From: Bin5 sp965232575
GTDB lineage: Bacteria; Chloroflexota; Anaerolineae; Caldilineales; Caldilineaceae
Assembly (NCBI GenBank): GCA_965232575.1
Contig: CBDDPZ010000009.1
Coordinates: forward strand, 868,001 to 932,000
Length of the DNA: 64,000 nucleotides
Reading direction: 5' to 3'
Shown: positions 52,701 through 61,199 of the stretch, in pieces
Layout: the number at the start of each line of letters is the position of its first letter
Position numbering within the stretch: position 1 is the stretch's first letter
The notes under the pieces: generated by a model
What the model saw: the letters and a program-made list of their open reading frames with translations, nothing else
What the model was told of the DNA's origin: nothing
The model's database searches: none
Position numbers and translations under genes: made by a program

Positions 52701-53450
52701 TTATGCGGTCATGCCGCCGTCCAGGTTTATGGCTTGCCCTGTGATAAAACGAGCCTGGTCTGAGCAAAGCCAGACGATCGCTTCAGCAATGTCTCGCGGC
52801 TTGCCGAAGCGGCGCATCGGAATACGTTCCAGCATTTTTTCCGCTCTGCGAGGATTGTCTGCGATGAGCGGATTAAACAGGGGCGTTTCAGTATACACCG
52901 GACAGACAGCGTTGACGCGTATATTGTGGCGCGCGACCTCCTGTGCCGCGACGCGGGTCAGCCCAATTACGGCGTGTTTTGAGGCGGTGTATGCGACCTG
53001 GTTAGGGAGTCCCCGCTTGCCGGCGATGGAAGCCATGTTTACGATCGACCCTCCCTGCTCAGTCATCCGACTGATTTCCTCCTGCATGCAGTAGAAGACG
53101 CCGTTGAGATTTACGGCCAGCACCTTGTCCCAGCCTTCGTGAGGGTAGGACCGAAGCGGTTCCCAAGGCCCCCCAATACCCGCGTTGTTGACCGCGAAGT
53201 CGAGGCAGCCGAAACGGCTTGCGGACTCGTCAAACAGACACGCTACCTCCACAGGATTAGAGACGTCGCATCGAACGAACAGCCCTGCAGCGCCGCACTC
53301 CTGCACTTGATCCACCGAATCCGCCCCGCCCGCCGCGTCCACATCGGCTACAACCACGGAAGCGCCGAGTTCCGCGAAGCGCAGCGCGGTCTCGCGTCCG
53401 ATTCCTGAGCCCCCGCCGGTTACCAGCGCTATCTTTCCTTCGAAATCCAT
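52701..53450 (-). CDS. short-chain dehydrogenase/reductase (FabG-like)
   Basis: 249 residues from the ATG at 53450. TGGGSGIGRETALRFAELG (cofactor), NNAGIGGPW, catalytic Ser in NMASIAGKRG and Tyr-Lys in YTASKHAVIGLTRV, and the C-terminal FITGQAINLDGGM. All catalytic residues are present. It starts 16 nt after the binding-protein gene upstream and is followed by MaoC after 31 nt, so these are cotranscribed. Confidence 0.92.
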   Translation of the reverse strand: MDFEGKIALVTGGGSGIGRETALRFAELGASVVVADVDAAGGADSVDQVQECGAAGLFVRCDVSNPVEVACLFDESASRFGCLDFAVNNAGIGGPWEPLRSYPHEGWDKVLAVNLNGVFYCMQEEISRMTEQGGSIVNMASIAGKRGLPNQVAYTASKHAVIGLTRVAAQEVARHNIRVNAVCPVYTETPLFNPLIADNPRRAEKMLERIPMRRFGKPRDIAEAIVWLCSDQARFITGQAINLDGGMTA

Positions 53451-53465
53451 TTTAGTCGCTCGCAA

Positions 53466-54875
53466 TCAAGGGCTGGAATTCTGCGGTGATGTTGGAGTCG
53501 GTTCCGGTTCACCAGCCGTCTCAAGCAGAGTTTCGCCCAATTCCTGGAGTTCGGCCAAAAAGTCGGCGGCTTCCACGTTTGCAGCGAACAGCTGGACCAT
53601 TCCCCGATTGAAACTGTGCAAAAAGGTGTCGAAGCCGGGCGGCAACTGCCAGACCCTGGCAGAAGGTACAGCGTCAGCAAATGGGGCGAGAAGGGGAAAA
53701 CTCATTTTCCAGTCATCTCTCAAGCCGTTCAGGGCAGGCATCCAACCGCCGTCGTTCGGCAGAGAACCGACCACGTCAGGACCGCTGAGGAAGGCAGCCA
53801 GCTGAAAGGCGTCCTCCTGCCTAGCCGATCCTGCAGGAACGGCATAGCAGCTGGTGTAAGCCACCGAAGGGTTCGACCCTGCAGGGCCAGAAGGCAGAGG
53901 CGCTACGCCGTATCGAAAAGCCGGAAACTCGGCCTCAAAGTATGGAGCGATCCAATTCCCCTCTATCGTCAAGGCGCCCTTGCCCTTTCCCAGAACCTCT
54001 CCTGCCCACTCGTTGTTTGACTCACCCGCGTGACCGGCATAGTTGTCACGAAAGATCTGGATGTACCAGTCCATCGCAACGGCGGCTGCCGGAGACTCCA
54101 GGTCCAAGTCGCCGCTTTCATCAATGATTGTACCACCGGCCCCGTACAGGAGGGGAAGCCAGCGCGAAAGATCCGGCGCCTCGATGAATCCGAAGCGGTT
54201 CCGGTCCACATCCGTTTGGCCGACCGCGACCGCCCTCAGCGACTCCCAACTGGTAGGGGGAGAGTGGCCCGCTGCAGCCAATCCCTCGCTGTCGTAAACC
54301 AGTGCCAGCGTACGCACCTCCCGCGGCAAACAGTATCGCGATATGGCGGTCTGTTCGCTGGGCCAAGTGAAGGCGGCGGCAAGTTGAGGTGGATACTCAG
54401 CCGGGTCGAGGAAACCCTCTTCTGCGGGGGCCAGCAAATCCTTAGCCGCCAGATCCGGAAAGTGAAACTCGGAGATGACAACCAAATCCGGAGGGTCCTC
54501 TCCTGCCAGCCGGTTAACAAGCTCCTGGCCATAGTCGGCTGAGGTTGTAAATACTATCTGTAGCTCCCTGCTGGCAGCCCACGAATTTGCATAACCTCTG
54601 AGGGCCTCGGAAACCTGGCCCTCTTCGGGGAGGAAGAGGCGTAGAGGCCGCGTCCCTGCATCAGACTCACCCCTCAGATGAAGGAAAGGGAGTTTGGGCA
54701 ATCGAGGCCGAGACGGCAGCGCGTCACAACCGTTCAATAGCAGTGCCAGCAGCAAGAGCCCCAGGTGTAGCGGAAGGCGCCGGGAGACAGAATGAAAGAC
54801 TGCCGCTCTGCTCGCGAAAATGCACTTGCCAGGCCTCAGTTCATTGCTGACTCTCAACGAAGGCTGAATAGGCAT
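53466..54875 (-). CDS. extracellular solute-binding lipoprotein (ABC, family 1)
   Basis: 469 residues from the ATG at 54875, which overlaps the gcvH end by 35 nt. The signal is unusual: about 36 residues precede the hydrophobic stretch LPLHLGLLLLALLL and lipobox LLNGC, so the true start may be a later non-ATG codon. The mature part is a sugar-type solute-binding fold with PPDLVVISEFHFPDLAAKD and the hinge ALVYDSEGLAAAGHSPP. No permease or ATPase gene is adjacent, so it is an orphan unless it works with the importer at 35620-38841. Confidence 0.85.
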   Translation of the reverse strand: MPIQPSLRVSNELRPGKCIFASRAAVFHSVSRRLPLHLGLLLLALLLNGCDALPSRPRLPKLPFLHLRGESDAGTRPLRLFLPEEGQVSEALRGYANSWAASRELQIVFTTSADYGQELVNRLAGEDPPDLVVISEFHFPDLAAKDLLAPAEEGFLDPAEYPPQLAAAFTWPSEQTAISRYCLPREVRTLALVYDSEGLAAAGHSPPTSWESLRAVAVGQTDVDRNRFGFIEAPDLSRWLPLLYGAGGTIIDESGDLDLESPAAAVAMDWYIQIFRDNYAGHAGESNNEWAGEVLGKGKGALTIEGNWIAPYFEAEFPAFRYGVAPLPSGPAGSNPSVAYTSCYAVPAGSARQEDAFQLAAFLSGPDVVGSLPNDGGWMPALNGLRDDWKMSFPLLAPFADAVPSARVWQLPPGFDTFLHSFNRGMVQLFAANVEAADFLAELQELGETLLETAGEPEPTPTSPQNSSP

Positions 54876-55233
54876 CTGCGTCCATCAGCTTCTCAAGTTC
54901 GGTCCCATCTTCGACTTCGATTTTGAGGAACCATGCCCCGTAGGGGTCGCTGTTCACTAGTTCGGGCGTGTCATTCAGTTCTTCGTTGACGGCCGAGACA
55001 GATCCGGAAACGGGCGCAATTATGTCCTCCGCCGCCTTGACTGATTCGACGACGGCGACCGCTTCTCCGGCAGTTACTGTGGTACCCACTTCAGGTAGTT
55101 CGACAAAAACGATGTCGCTCATCATGTCTTGTGCGGCATCACTGATTCCGACGACGACTTGGGACTCCTCCTGCCTGGCCCACTCGTGCGTATCGGCATA
55201 TTTCAGATTCGGTTCGTATTGGTAGGATGACAT
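54841..55233 (-). CDS. gcvH: glycine cleavage system H protein
   Basis: 130-residue lipoyl carrier. Lipoylation motif VVESVKAAEDIIAPVSG, whose Lys receives lipoate, follows YADTHEWARQEES and DIVFVELPEVGTTV. Full length for the family. GcvH carries the aminomethyl group between the P and T proteins and also donates lipoate. No gcvP, gcvT or lipoate gene lies next to it, so it is an isolated gcvH. It starts 134 nt after ileS on the same strand and its end overlaps the next gene. Confidence 0.93.
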   Translation of the reverse strand: MSSYQYEPNLKYADTHEWARQEESQVVVGISDAAQDMMSDIVFVELPEVGTTVTAGEAVAVVESVKAAEDIIAPVSGSVSAVNEELNDTPELVNSDPYGAWFLKIEVEDGTELEKLMDADAYSAFVESQQ

Positions 55234-55366
55234 CGCGTTCTTCCCTTCTTACAATTGGCGCCAGTGTTTAGGTGGGCGGTCAGCGAAGCCTTTCAGCCTT
55301 TCGATGCACGCATGATCCGGTTATGGAGTTCTGTCTGCGAGAGACTTTACCCCGTCAGCCATTCGA

Positions 55367-58300
55367 TTATGCTTTCCTCAAGCCAACAGTCACTTCCTCA
55401 TCGCCCAGAAAAAAAGTGACAGTTTCACTGTCGGAAGCTTCTTCAGAGTCGGTCGTCAATTCAACGTCCAGAGTCAAAGTCTCTGATACTATGTAGTTCT
55501 GATGCCCAGACATCAAACTGATCAAGAGCGGGGTATCTGACAGCGTCAGCCTGATGCGGTCGCTGATGTCCAGATCGGAGTCCTTTCTCAGCTGCTGAAT
55601 GTGGCGGACAAGTTCGCGCGCGTGGCCTTCCAACTCCAACTCAGGCGTTAGCGTTGTGGTTACAGCCACCAGATAGCCGCCGTCCTCGGCGACGGCGAGG
55701 CCGGCGCGCGGGGTCCTGCGAACCTCCACGTCCTCCGGTTCAACGACATAGTCCTGGCCTTCGCCGTCCACGGTCACCGATTCACCGGCGTCGAATCGAG
55801 CGGCCAGTTCACGCTGGTCCATATCGGCGAAACTGCTTCTGATGACAGGGTAGCCCCGGCCATATTTCTGACCAAGTTGCTTGGGCAGCGGAAAGACGGT
55901 CACATCGACCAGGTCGCCGGCTTCGTCGGCGAAACCCAGCTCTTTGACATTCAGCTCGGTTAGGAGCAAGTCTCTCAACCGTTCCAATCCGGCGTTTTCT
56001 TCTTCCGAACGGGCGCGAACAACGACCCGTTGTAGCGGCTGCCTCACCTTCAGGGCAGCCAATTCTCTTGCCGCCCGCCCCAGCGTCGTCACCTTCTGGG
56101 CGAGAGCCATGTCGGCATGAAGGCGGTCGTCAATGGCGGACTCGTCAAACTGCGGCCAGGCCGCCAGATGAACCGAGTCCGGTGCATCAGGATCGACGCC
56201 TGTGACAAGATTCTGGTAGATCTCCTCTGAAATGAAGGGGAGCGCCGGGGCCAGCAGCTTCGACACGGTAACGAGCGTGCGGCGCAGCGTTGACAGGGCT
56301 GCAGCGTCGCCGTCCCAGAAGCGGCGCCGGTTGAGTCGCACATACCAGTTACTGAGTTCGTCCACGAATTCGGCGATGGGCCGGGTGGCGGCCGTGACAT
56401 CATAGGCCTCATAGGCGGCAGTCACGTCGCGAACAAGCCGGTTGAGCTCTGATTGAAGCCATCGATCCTGGAGCGCGGCCTCTGTAGGAGCCGTCGTGCC
56501 ATTGCCTCCACCATTGCCTCCGTCCTGACTTTCCTGAAGGTTGGCGTAAACGACAAAGAAGCTGTAGGTATTCCACAACGTATTCAAAAAACGGCGCTTC
56601 ACCTCTGCTACCAGATTGCCGCTGAAGCGACGGGCGTTTCCGGGGGGTCCCGCCGTATACATATACCAACGGGTTGCATCGGCGCCGTGTTCGGCAAAGA
56701 CCTGCCAAGGATTGACGACATTTCCCCTGGACTTGCTCATCTTCGAGCCGTCTTCAGCCAGAATGTGACCCAGGCAGATGACGTTCTTGAAAGCCGGTCG
56801 GTCAAACAGCAGTGTGCTGACCGCGTGCAGGGTGTAGAACCAGCCACGTGTCTGATCGATCGCCTCGCAAATGTAGTCGGCCTGCTTGTAGGTCTCCCAC
56901 TCTTCCTGGTTGGAGAACGGGTAGTGCCATTGGGCAATGGGCATAGAGCCGCTGTCGAACCAGACATCGCACAGTTCACTGACGCGGCGCATGGTGCCGC
57001 CGTCGGGGGCCGACCAGGTGATATCGTCTACGTAGGGCCGGTGCAAGTCCAGGTTGCTGAGGTCACGGCCGCTCTTTTCAGCGAGTTCTGCGACGCTGCC
57101 GATGCACTCCTTGTAATCGCTGCCGGGCGCGTCACTCTTCCAGATTGGGATCGGCGTAGCCCAATAGCGATCTCGACCAAGCGCCCAGTCCACGTTATTC
57201 TCGAGCCAGCGGCCGAATCGCCCGCTGCGAATGTGATCGGGCACCCAGTTAATCGTGTCATTCAAGGCCACCAGCCGGTCCTTGAATTCGCTTGTGCGCA
57301 GATACCAGGTTTCCTTTGCCCAGTAAATCAGGGGCGTTTCACAGCGCCAGCAGAAGGGATAGGTATGTTCATAGGTACCCGCCTTGTAGAGGAGTCCACG
57401 CTCCTCCAGGTCTGAAGTAATGTGGGGATCCGCGTCTTTGACGGAAATACCGGCCCAGGGGGAGACCTCCGGCTTGAACCTTCCTGAGGCGTCAACTGTG
57501 TGAAAGACCGGAAGTCCGTGGTTCTGCCCGACGGCGAGATCGTCTGCGCCAAATGCGGGCGCAATGTGAACGATGCCGGTGCCATCGGCAGTGCTGACAA
57601 AATCGGCGGCGACGACGTATGCGAAGCGCTCCTCTACAGGAGGCCCGAAGCGGAAAAGCGGTTCATACTCCTTGCCTACAATTGCAGCGCCTTTCATCTC
57701 TGACAGCAGTTCATAGCCCGGTTCCAGGACTTCTGCCCGCTCCTTCGCCACATAGAGATGTGCGCCGGAACTGTCCTTTACTTTCAGATAGTCGATGTCC
57801 TCGCCGACGGCCAGAGCCGCGTTGCCGGGCAGCGTCCAGGGTGTGGTGGTCCACGCCAGAAGATAGGTCTCTTCCTCGCCCTTAACGGCGAACTTAACGT
57901 AGACGCTGGGATCAACGGTCCCTTCCTGGTAGCCCAACGAAAGTTCATGGCTGCTGAGGGGGGTTCCGCAACGGGGGCAGTAGGGAACGACTTTGTAACC
58001 TTCGAAAAGAAGGTCCTTGTCCCAGAGCTGCTTCAGAATCCACCAGAGCGACTGGACGTACTCGTTATTCATCGTCACGTAGGCGTCTTCGAGACTTACC
58101 CAGAACGCCATTCTCTCGGTCAGGGCCTCCCAGTCGCTAAGGTATTCCCAGACCGATTCCTTGCACATCTGGTTGAATTTAGCGACCCCGTATTCTTCGA
58201 TCTGCTCTTTACCGGTGAGACCTAGCTGCTTTTCGACTTCGAGTTCTACCGGAAGGCCGTGGGTGTCCCAGCCGCCCTTTCGCAGGACGTGATAGCCCTG

Positions 58301-58579
58301 CATCGTCTTGTAGCGGGGAAACATGTCTTTGAACGCTCGCGCCAGAACATGGTGAATGCCCGGCCGCCCATTGGCCGTCGGCGGCCCCTCGAAGAAAACG
58401 TACTCCGGCCCGCCTTCCCGTTCCTGCATGGAACGCTGGAAGACATTCTTTTCTTTCCATAGTTCCAGGATCGCCTCCTCCATGTCGGGAAAGGAGACGC
58501 TGGCGGGAACCTCATTGAACCTGGCCCGCTGTGTCCTTCCATTCGTCGAGGCAGCCGTTCCTGAGATTGTCTGTGTCAT
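55367..58579 (-). CDS. ileS: isoleucyl-tRNA synthetase
   Basis: 1070 residues from the ATG at 58579 (AAGGG upstream); a longer frame to 58633 overlaps alaX. Class I synthetase with HIGH-like PTANGRPGIHHVLAR, the CP1 editing region with WTTTPWTLPGNAALAVG, and the KMSKS loop DGSKMSKSRGNVV. The anticodon-binding domain and C-terminal part extend to the end. Length and the ILE2-like features (no zinc-binding tail seen) suggest the eukaryote-like type that often confers resistance to mupirocin; this subclass call is tentative. It follows alaX after 37 nt under the T-box. Confidence 0.95.
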   Translation of the reverse strand: MTQTISGTAASTNGRTQRARFNEVPASVSFPDMEEAILELWKEKNVFQRSMQEREGGPEYVFFEGPPTANGRPGIHHVLARAFKDMFPRYKTMQGYHVLRKGGWDTHGLPVELEVEKQLGLTGKEQIEEYGVAKFNQMCKESVWEYLSDWEALTERMAFWVSLEDAYVTMNNEYVQSLWWILKQLWDKDLLFEGYKVVPYCPRCGTPLSSHELSLGYQEGTVDPSVYVKFAVKGEEETYLLAWTTTPWTLPGNAALAVGEDIDYLKVKDSSGAHLYVAKERAEVLEPGYELLSEMKGAAIVGKEYEPLFRFGPPVEERFAYVVAADFVSTADGTGIVHIAPAFGADDLAVGQNHGLPVFHTVDASGRFKPEVSPWAGISVKDADPHITSDLEERGLLYKAGTYEHTYPFCWRCETPLIYWAKETWYLRTSEFKDRLVALNDTINWVPDHIRSGRFGRWLENNVDWALGRDRYWATPIPIWKSDAPGSDYKECIGSVAELAEKSGRDLSNLDLHRPYVDDITWSAPDGGTMRRVSELCDVWFDSGSMPIAQWHYPFSNQEEWETYKQADYICEAIDQTRGWFYTLHAVSTLLFDRPAFKNVICLGHILAEDGSKMSKSRGNVVNPWQVFAEHGADATRWYMYTAGPPGNARRFSGNLVAEVKRRFLNTLWNTYSFFVVYANLQESQDGGNGGGNGTTAPTEAALQDRWLQSELNRLVRDVTAAYEAYDVTAATRPIAEFVDELSNWYVRLNRRRFWDGDAAALSTLRRTLVTVSKLLAPALPFISEEIYQNLVTGVDPDAPDSVHLAAWPQFDESAIDDRLHADMALAQKVTTLGRAARELAALKVRQPLQRVVVRARSEEENAGLERLRDLLLTELNVKELGFADEAGDLVDVTVFPLPKQLGQKYGRGYPVIRSSFADMDQRELAARFDAGESVTVDGEGQDYVVEPEDVEVRRTPRAGLAVAEDGGYLVAVTTTLTPELELEGHARELVRHIQQLRKDSDLDISDRIRLTLSDTPLLISLMSGHQNYIVSETLTLDVELTTDSEEASDSETVTFFLGDEEVTVGLRKA

Positions 58580-58616
58580 TTCAGCATCCCTTGTCGTTCG
58601 TGGAAACGAATCCAAT

Positions 58617-59363
58617 CTACGCCTTAACTTCACCGATCTCCACGTAGATTCGCTTGTTGATGGCGCCCTTGCTGCGGTAGTCGACTACGCGCATGACGCC
58701 AACTTCACTTGTGTTGAGGGCATGGGTGCCGCCGTCGGCCTGAAGGTCAAGTCCTTCCAGCTCCACGGTCCGCACCTCTTTGATCTGATTCGGCAACAGA
58801 TTGATCTTGGTCCGAATTAGATCCGGTATCTGGAAGGCTTCATCTCGGGGCAAGGTCTTGGTAGTAACAGGGCGGGCAGCCTCGATCTCGGCGTTGCACT
58901 TATGCTCGATAGCCGCAACCAGATCGCCGCTCATGGCCTCAAACTCGAAGTCCATCCGCCCGCTGCCGGGCTTCATGTCACCGCCCGTAACCGAGGCGTT
59001 ATAGTCTCGCCAGACGACACCACACAGTATGTGCATCGCGGTGTGCGTACGCATGAGCAGGTAGCGTCGTTCCCAGTCCAACTCCCCATGGACCCTGCGT
59101 CCAGGCGTAATTGGAATCGATTCACCCTTTATGCCGTCAAGCGTATGCCAGATGCGGCCTCCTTCTCTCCTAACCTTGCTGACCGCCAGCCTGCGATATT
59201 CAATCGTTATCCAGCCGGTATCGTTGGGCTGACCGCCGCCGCCCGGGTAAAAGGCTGTGCGATCCAGCTCGACGCGCAGTTGGCCATCTTTCTTGTCAAC
59301 AGCCGTGATAGCGGCGTCGAATTCCCGAAGATAGGCATCATCGTAGAAAAGTTCGGCAGTCAT
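58617..59363 (-). CDS. alaX: AlaX-type alanyl-tRNA editing protein
   Basis: 248 residues resembling the editing domain of alanyl-tRNA synthetase. The zinc site HTAMH (within RTHTAMHILCG) and the second half of the site in DGGTHALNTSEVG (Asp in the place of the usual Cys) are visible, as is the glycine-rich FYPGGGGQPNDTG. AlaX proteins hydrolyse mischarged Ser- or Gly-tRNA(Ala). The gene is the first of the T-box transcript and precedes ileS by 37 nt. Confidence 0.92.
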   Translation of the reverse strand: MTAELFYDDAYLREFDAAITAVDKKDGQLRVELDRTAFYPGGGGQPNDTGWITIEYRRLAVSKVRREGGRIWHTLDGIKGESIPITPGRRVHGELDWERRYLLMRTHTAMHILCGVVWRDYNASVTGGDMKPGSGRMDFEFEAMSGDLVAAIEHKCNAEIEAARPVTTKTLPRDEAFQIPDLIRTKINLLPNQIKEVRTVELEGLDLQADGGTHALNTSEVGVMRVVDYRSKGAINKRIYVEIGEVKA

Positions 59364-59410
59364 GCGCTCCTCTCTCGAGTTCCTGGGCAGTCAGACGCCC
59401 CTCAGTTGCA

Positions 59411-59444
59411 ACATAAGAAAGCCCGTCCCAAATCAGGGACGGGC
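59411..59444 (-). terminator. T-box regulated terminator
   Basis: GCCCGTCCC and GGGACGGGC form a 9-bp stem with a 6-nt loop (59421-59444), followed by TTTCTTATGT on the minus strand. The stem starts 8 nt after the T-box sequence and is the intrinsic terminator that tRNA binding should prevent. Confidence 0.88.
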
Positions 59445-59718
59445 TGAATAGTCCGCGGTACCACCCTGCTTCCCGGCACCCCGGCCGGGCCGCTTCTATG
59501 CCAGAGGATTTGACCGCTTCCTCTCTGGCCGTGAGGGTAACGGTTCACGACACCGGCGACGTCTACTGGGCGGTTGGCCGCCTTTTCGGGCCGCGGCTCG
59601 GGAGTGATCTTCGCTGTCGCAGTGATCTGCCCGGCTCCCACCTTCCCGGACTCGCTGGGGACTTGGCGACAGTTACTCGTCTCCTTCAACGCCGATCCTG
59701 CTCTCAGTTGAACAAAAC
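59411..59718 (-). ncRNA. T-box riboswitch, isoleucine specifier
   Basis: A 308-nt leader before alaX. The T-box sequence AGGGTGGTACCGCGG (minus strand, 59453-59467) pairs with the uncharged tRNA acceptor end. Stem I is readable: GGAG with CTCC, then CTGTCGC (5' side) with GCGACAG (3' side). The internal loop has CGAAG-ATC-A on its 3' side, giving specifier ATC at 59606-59608, an isoleucine codon, followed by a purine. A terminator closes the leader. Shortage of charged Ile-tRNA should allow read-through into alaX and ileS. Confidence 0.9.
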
Positions 59719-59724
59719 GCGGAA

Positions 59725-59753
59725 ATTGTAACCTCGCCTGATTGGTTTGTCAA
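59725..59753 (-). promoter_or_regulatory. promoter of T-box-alaX-ileS transcript
   Basis: Minus-strand -35 TTGACA (59748-59753), a 17-bp spacer and -10 TACAAT (59725-59730), near perfect. The transcript should begin near 59718, immediately 3' of the upstream hemolysin-like gene. Confidence 0.8.
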
Positions 59754-59770
59754 TCTGGCAGGGTCGCCAA

Positions 59771-61138
59771 TCACGCGTCTCTTTTTTCCTGATTTTCCAG
59801 CGCCGGGTCAATCTCAGGCAGTTCGACCAGTACTGAGTCCACAGCCCGCCCGGCCACTTGCTCGACGGCATACCGAACGCCGTTCAACTCGACGACATCG
59901 CCGACAATGGGGATTCGACCCAGGTGGGCCATGATCAGGCCGCCGACCGTGTCAACCTCCTCGTCGTCGTAGTCGATGCCAAAATGCTGGTTCAACTCAT
60001 CCAGCAGTAGTAAGCCGTCCACGCGCAGGCGCCTCTCGCTCACATATTCGAATGGGGCGCGCTCGGCGTCGAATTCATCCTGAATTTCGCCGACGACCTC
60101 TTCCAGCAGGTCCTCGAAAGTAACAATACCCGCGGTGCCCCCGAACTCGTCGATGACAACAGCCAGCGCGCCTTTCTCTGCGCGAAAGCGTCCCAGCATC
60201 TGATCCAGCGAGAGGGTTTCGGGTACGACCATCACGGGCCGCGCCTGCGCCATCTTATGCAGGTCGAGCGGACTTCCATCAGAGCCGCTTTGCAGGTGGC
60301 GGGCCAGGTCCTTGACATGGAAAAAGCCTCGAATCTGGTCCAAGTCTCCATCGTAGATGGGAAAACGCGAGTGATTGGAAACGCAGACAAGCCGCAGAAT
60401 CTCCTGTTCGGTCTCTTCGGCAGAAATGCCGACAATGCGCGTGCGCGGTGTCATGACTTGCCCGACCGAACGCTCTCTCATGTCCAGTATGTTTTCGATA
60501 TACAGTTGCTCCGAAGGCGCGATCAATCCCTCCTCAGAGCTTTCCTCAACTATCAGTTCGAGCTCCTGCGGGGAGACCATGTGGTCATGCGCGCTCCGTT
60601 CCGGCACCCCGCAGGCGCGGGTAATGGCGCGAGCGATAGCATTCAGGACAAAAATTGCCGGAGAGAAGATGCGTTCGATGAGCCAGACCGGCCCGATTAC
60701 ACGCAGTGCAGTGGATTCCGGCGCCTGCAGCGCAAGGGACTTGGGCATCACTTCTCCCAGGACAACGTGCAGATAGGTCATCACGCCGAGCGCGAGCACC
60801 AGAGCGGCGCTGTGGGCCGCTGCGACGCTGATCAGGCCCGTCTCCACGCCATAGTATTCCAACAGCGACAGGATCCACTCCGCGATCGTGTGTTCGCCGT
60901 ACATGCCCAGCCCCAGGCTGGAAAGGGTGATGCCCAGCTGCGCCATGATGATAAAGCGGGTTTGCCCGGTTGGATCGGTCAGAACACGCATCACCTTGGC
61001 GGCGGAAGAAGAGCCTTCGTTGGCCAGCTGAGACATGCGCGCCCGTGACGAGGCCACCACCGCAAACTCCACCGCGACAAACAAGCCGTTGAAGAATATC
61101 AGTGCGGCGATAATAACTACGGGAAGCAGGTATTCCAC
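59771..61138 (-). CDS. CNNM/CorC-family membrane protein (hemolysin-like)
   Basis: 455 residues. DUF21/CNNM membrane domain at about 1-200 with four membrane segments and FFNGLFVAVEFAVVASSRARM; two CBS repeats at about 210-335 (RSVGQVMTPRTRIVG, SRFPIYDGDLDQIRGFFHVKDL); then a CorC/HlyC C-terminal domain (about 360-440) with VDGLLLLDELNQHFGID. The family transports or regulates Mg2+ or other divalent cations rather than acting as a toxin. It is 61 nt downstream of a paralogue with the same architecture. Confidence 0.92.
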   Translation of the reverse strand: MEYLLPVVIIAALIFFNGLFVAVEFAVVASSRARMSQLANEGSSSAAKVMRVLTDPTGQTRFIIMAQLGITLSSLGLGMYGEHTIAEWILSLLEYYGVETGLISVAAAHSAALVLALGVMTYLHVVLGEVMPKSLALQAPESTALRVIGPVWLIERIFSPAIFVLNAIARAITRACGVPERSAHDHMVSPQELELIVEESSEEGLIAPSEQLYIENILDMRERSVGQVMTPRTRIVGISAEETEQEILRLVCVSNHSRFPIYDGDLDQIRGFFHVKDLARHLQSGSDGSPLDLHKMAQARPVMVVPETLSLDQMLGRFRAEKGALAVVIDEFGGTAGIVTFEDLLEEVVGEIQDEFDAERAPFEYVSERRLRVDGLLLLDELNQHFGIDYDDEEVDTVGGLIMAHLGRIPIVGDVVELNGVRYAVEQVAGRAVDSVLVELPEIDPALENQEKRDA

Positions 61139-61199
61139 TCGTTCTACTCCACCTGGGATCCAAAAACTTTGCCCTGTCGGGATTCGAGCAACATGGTCA

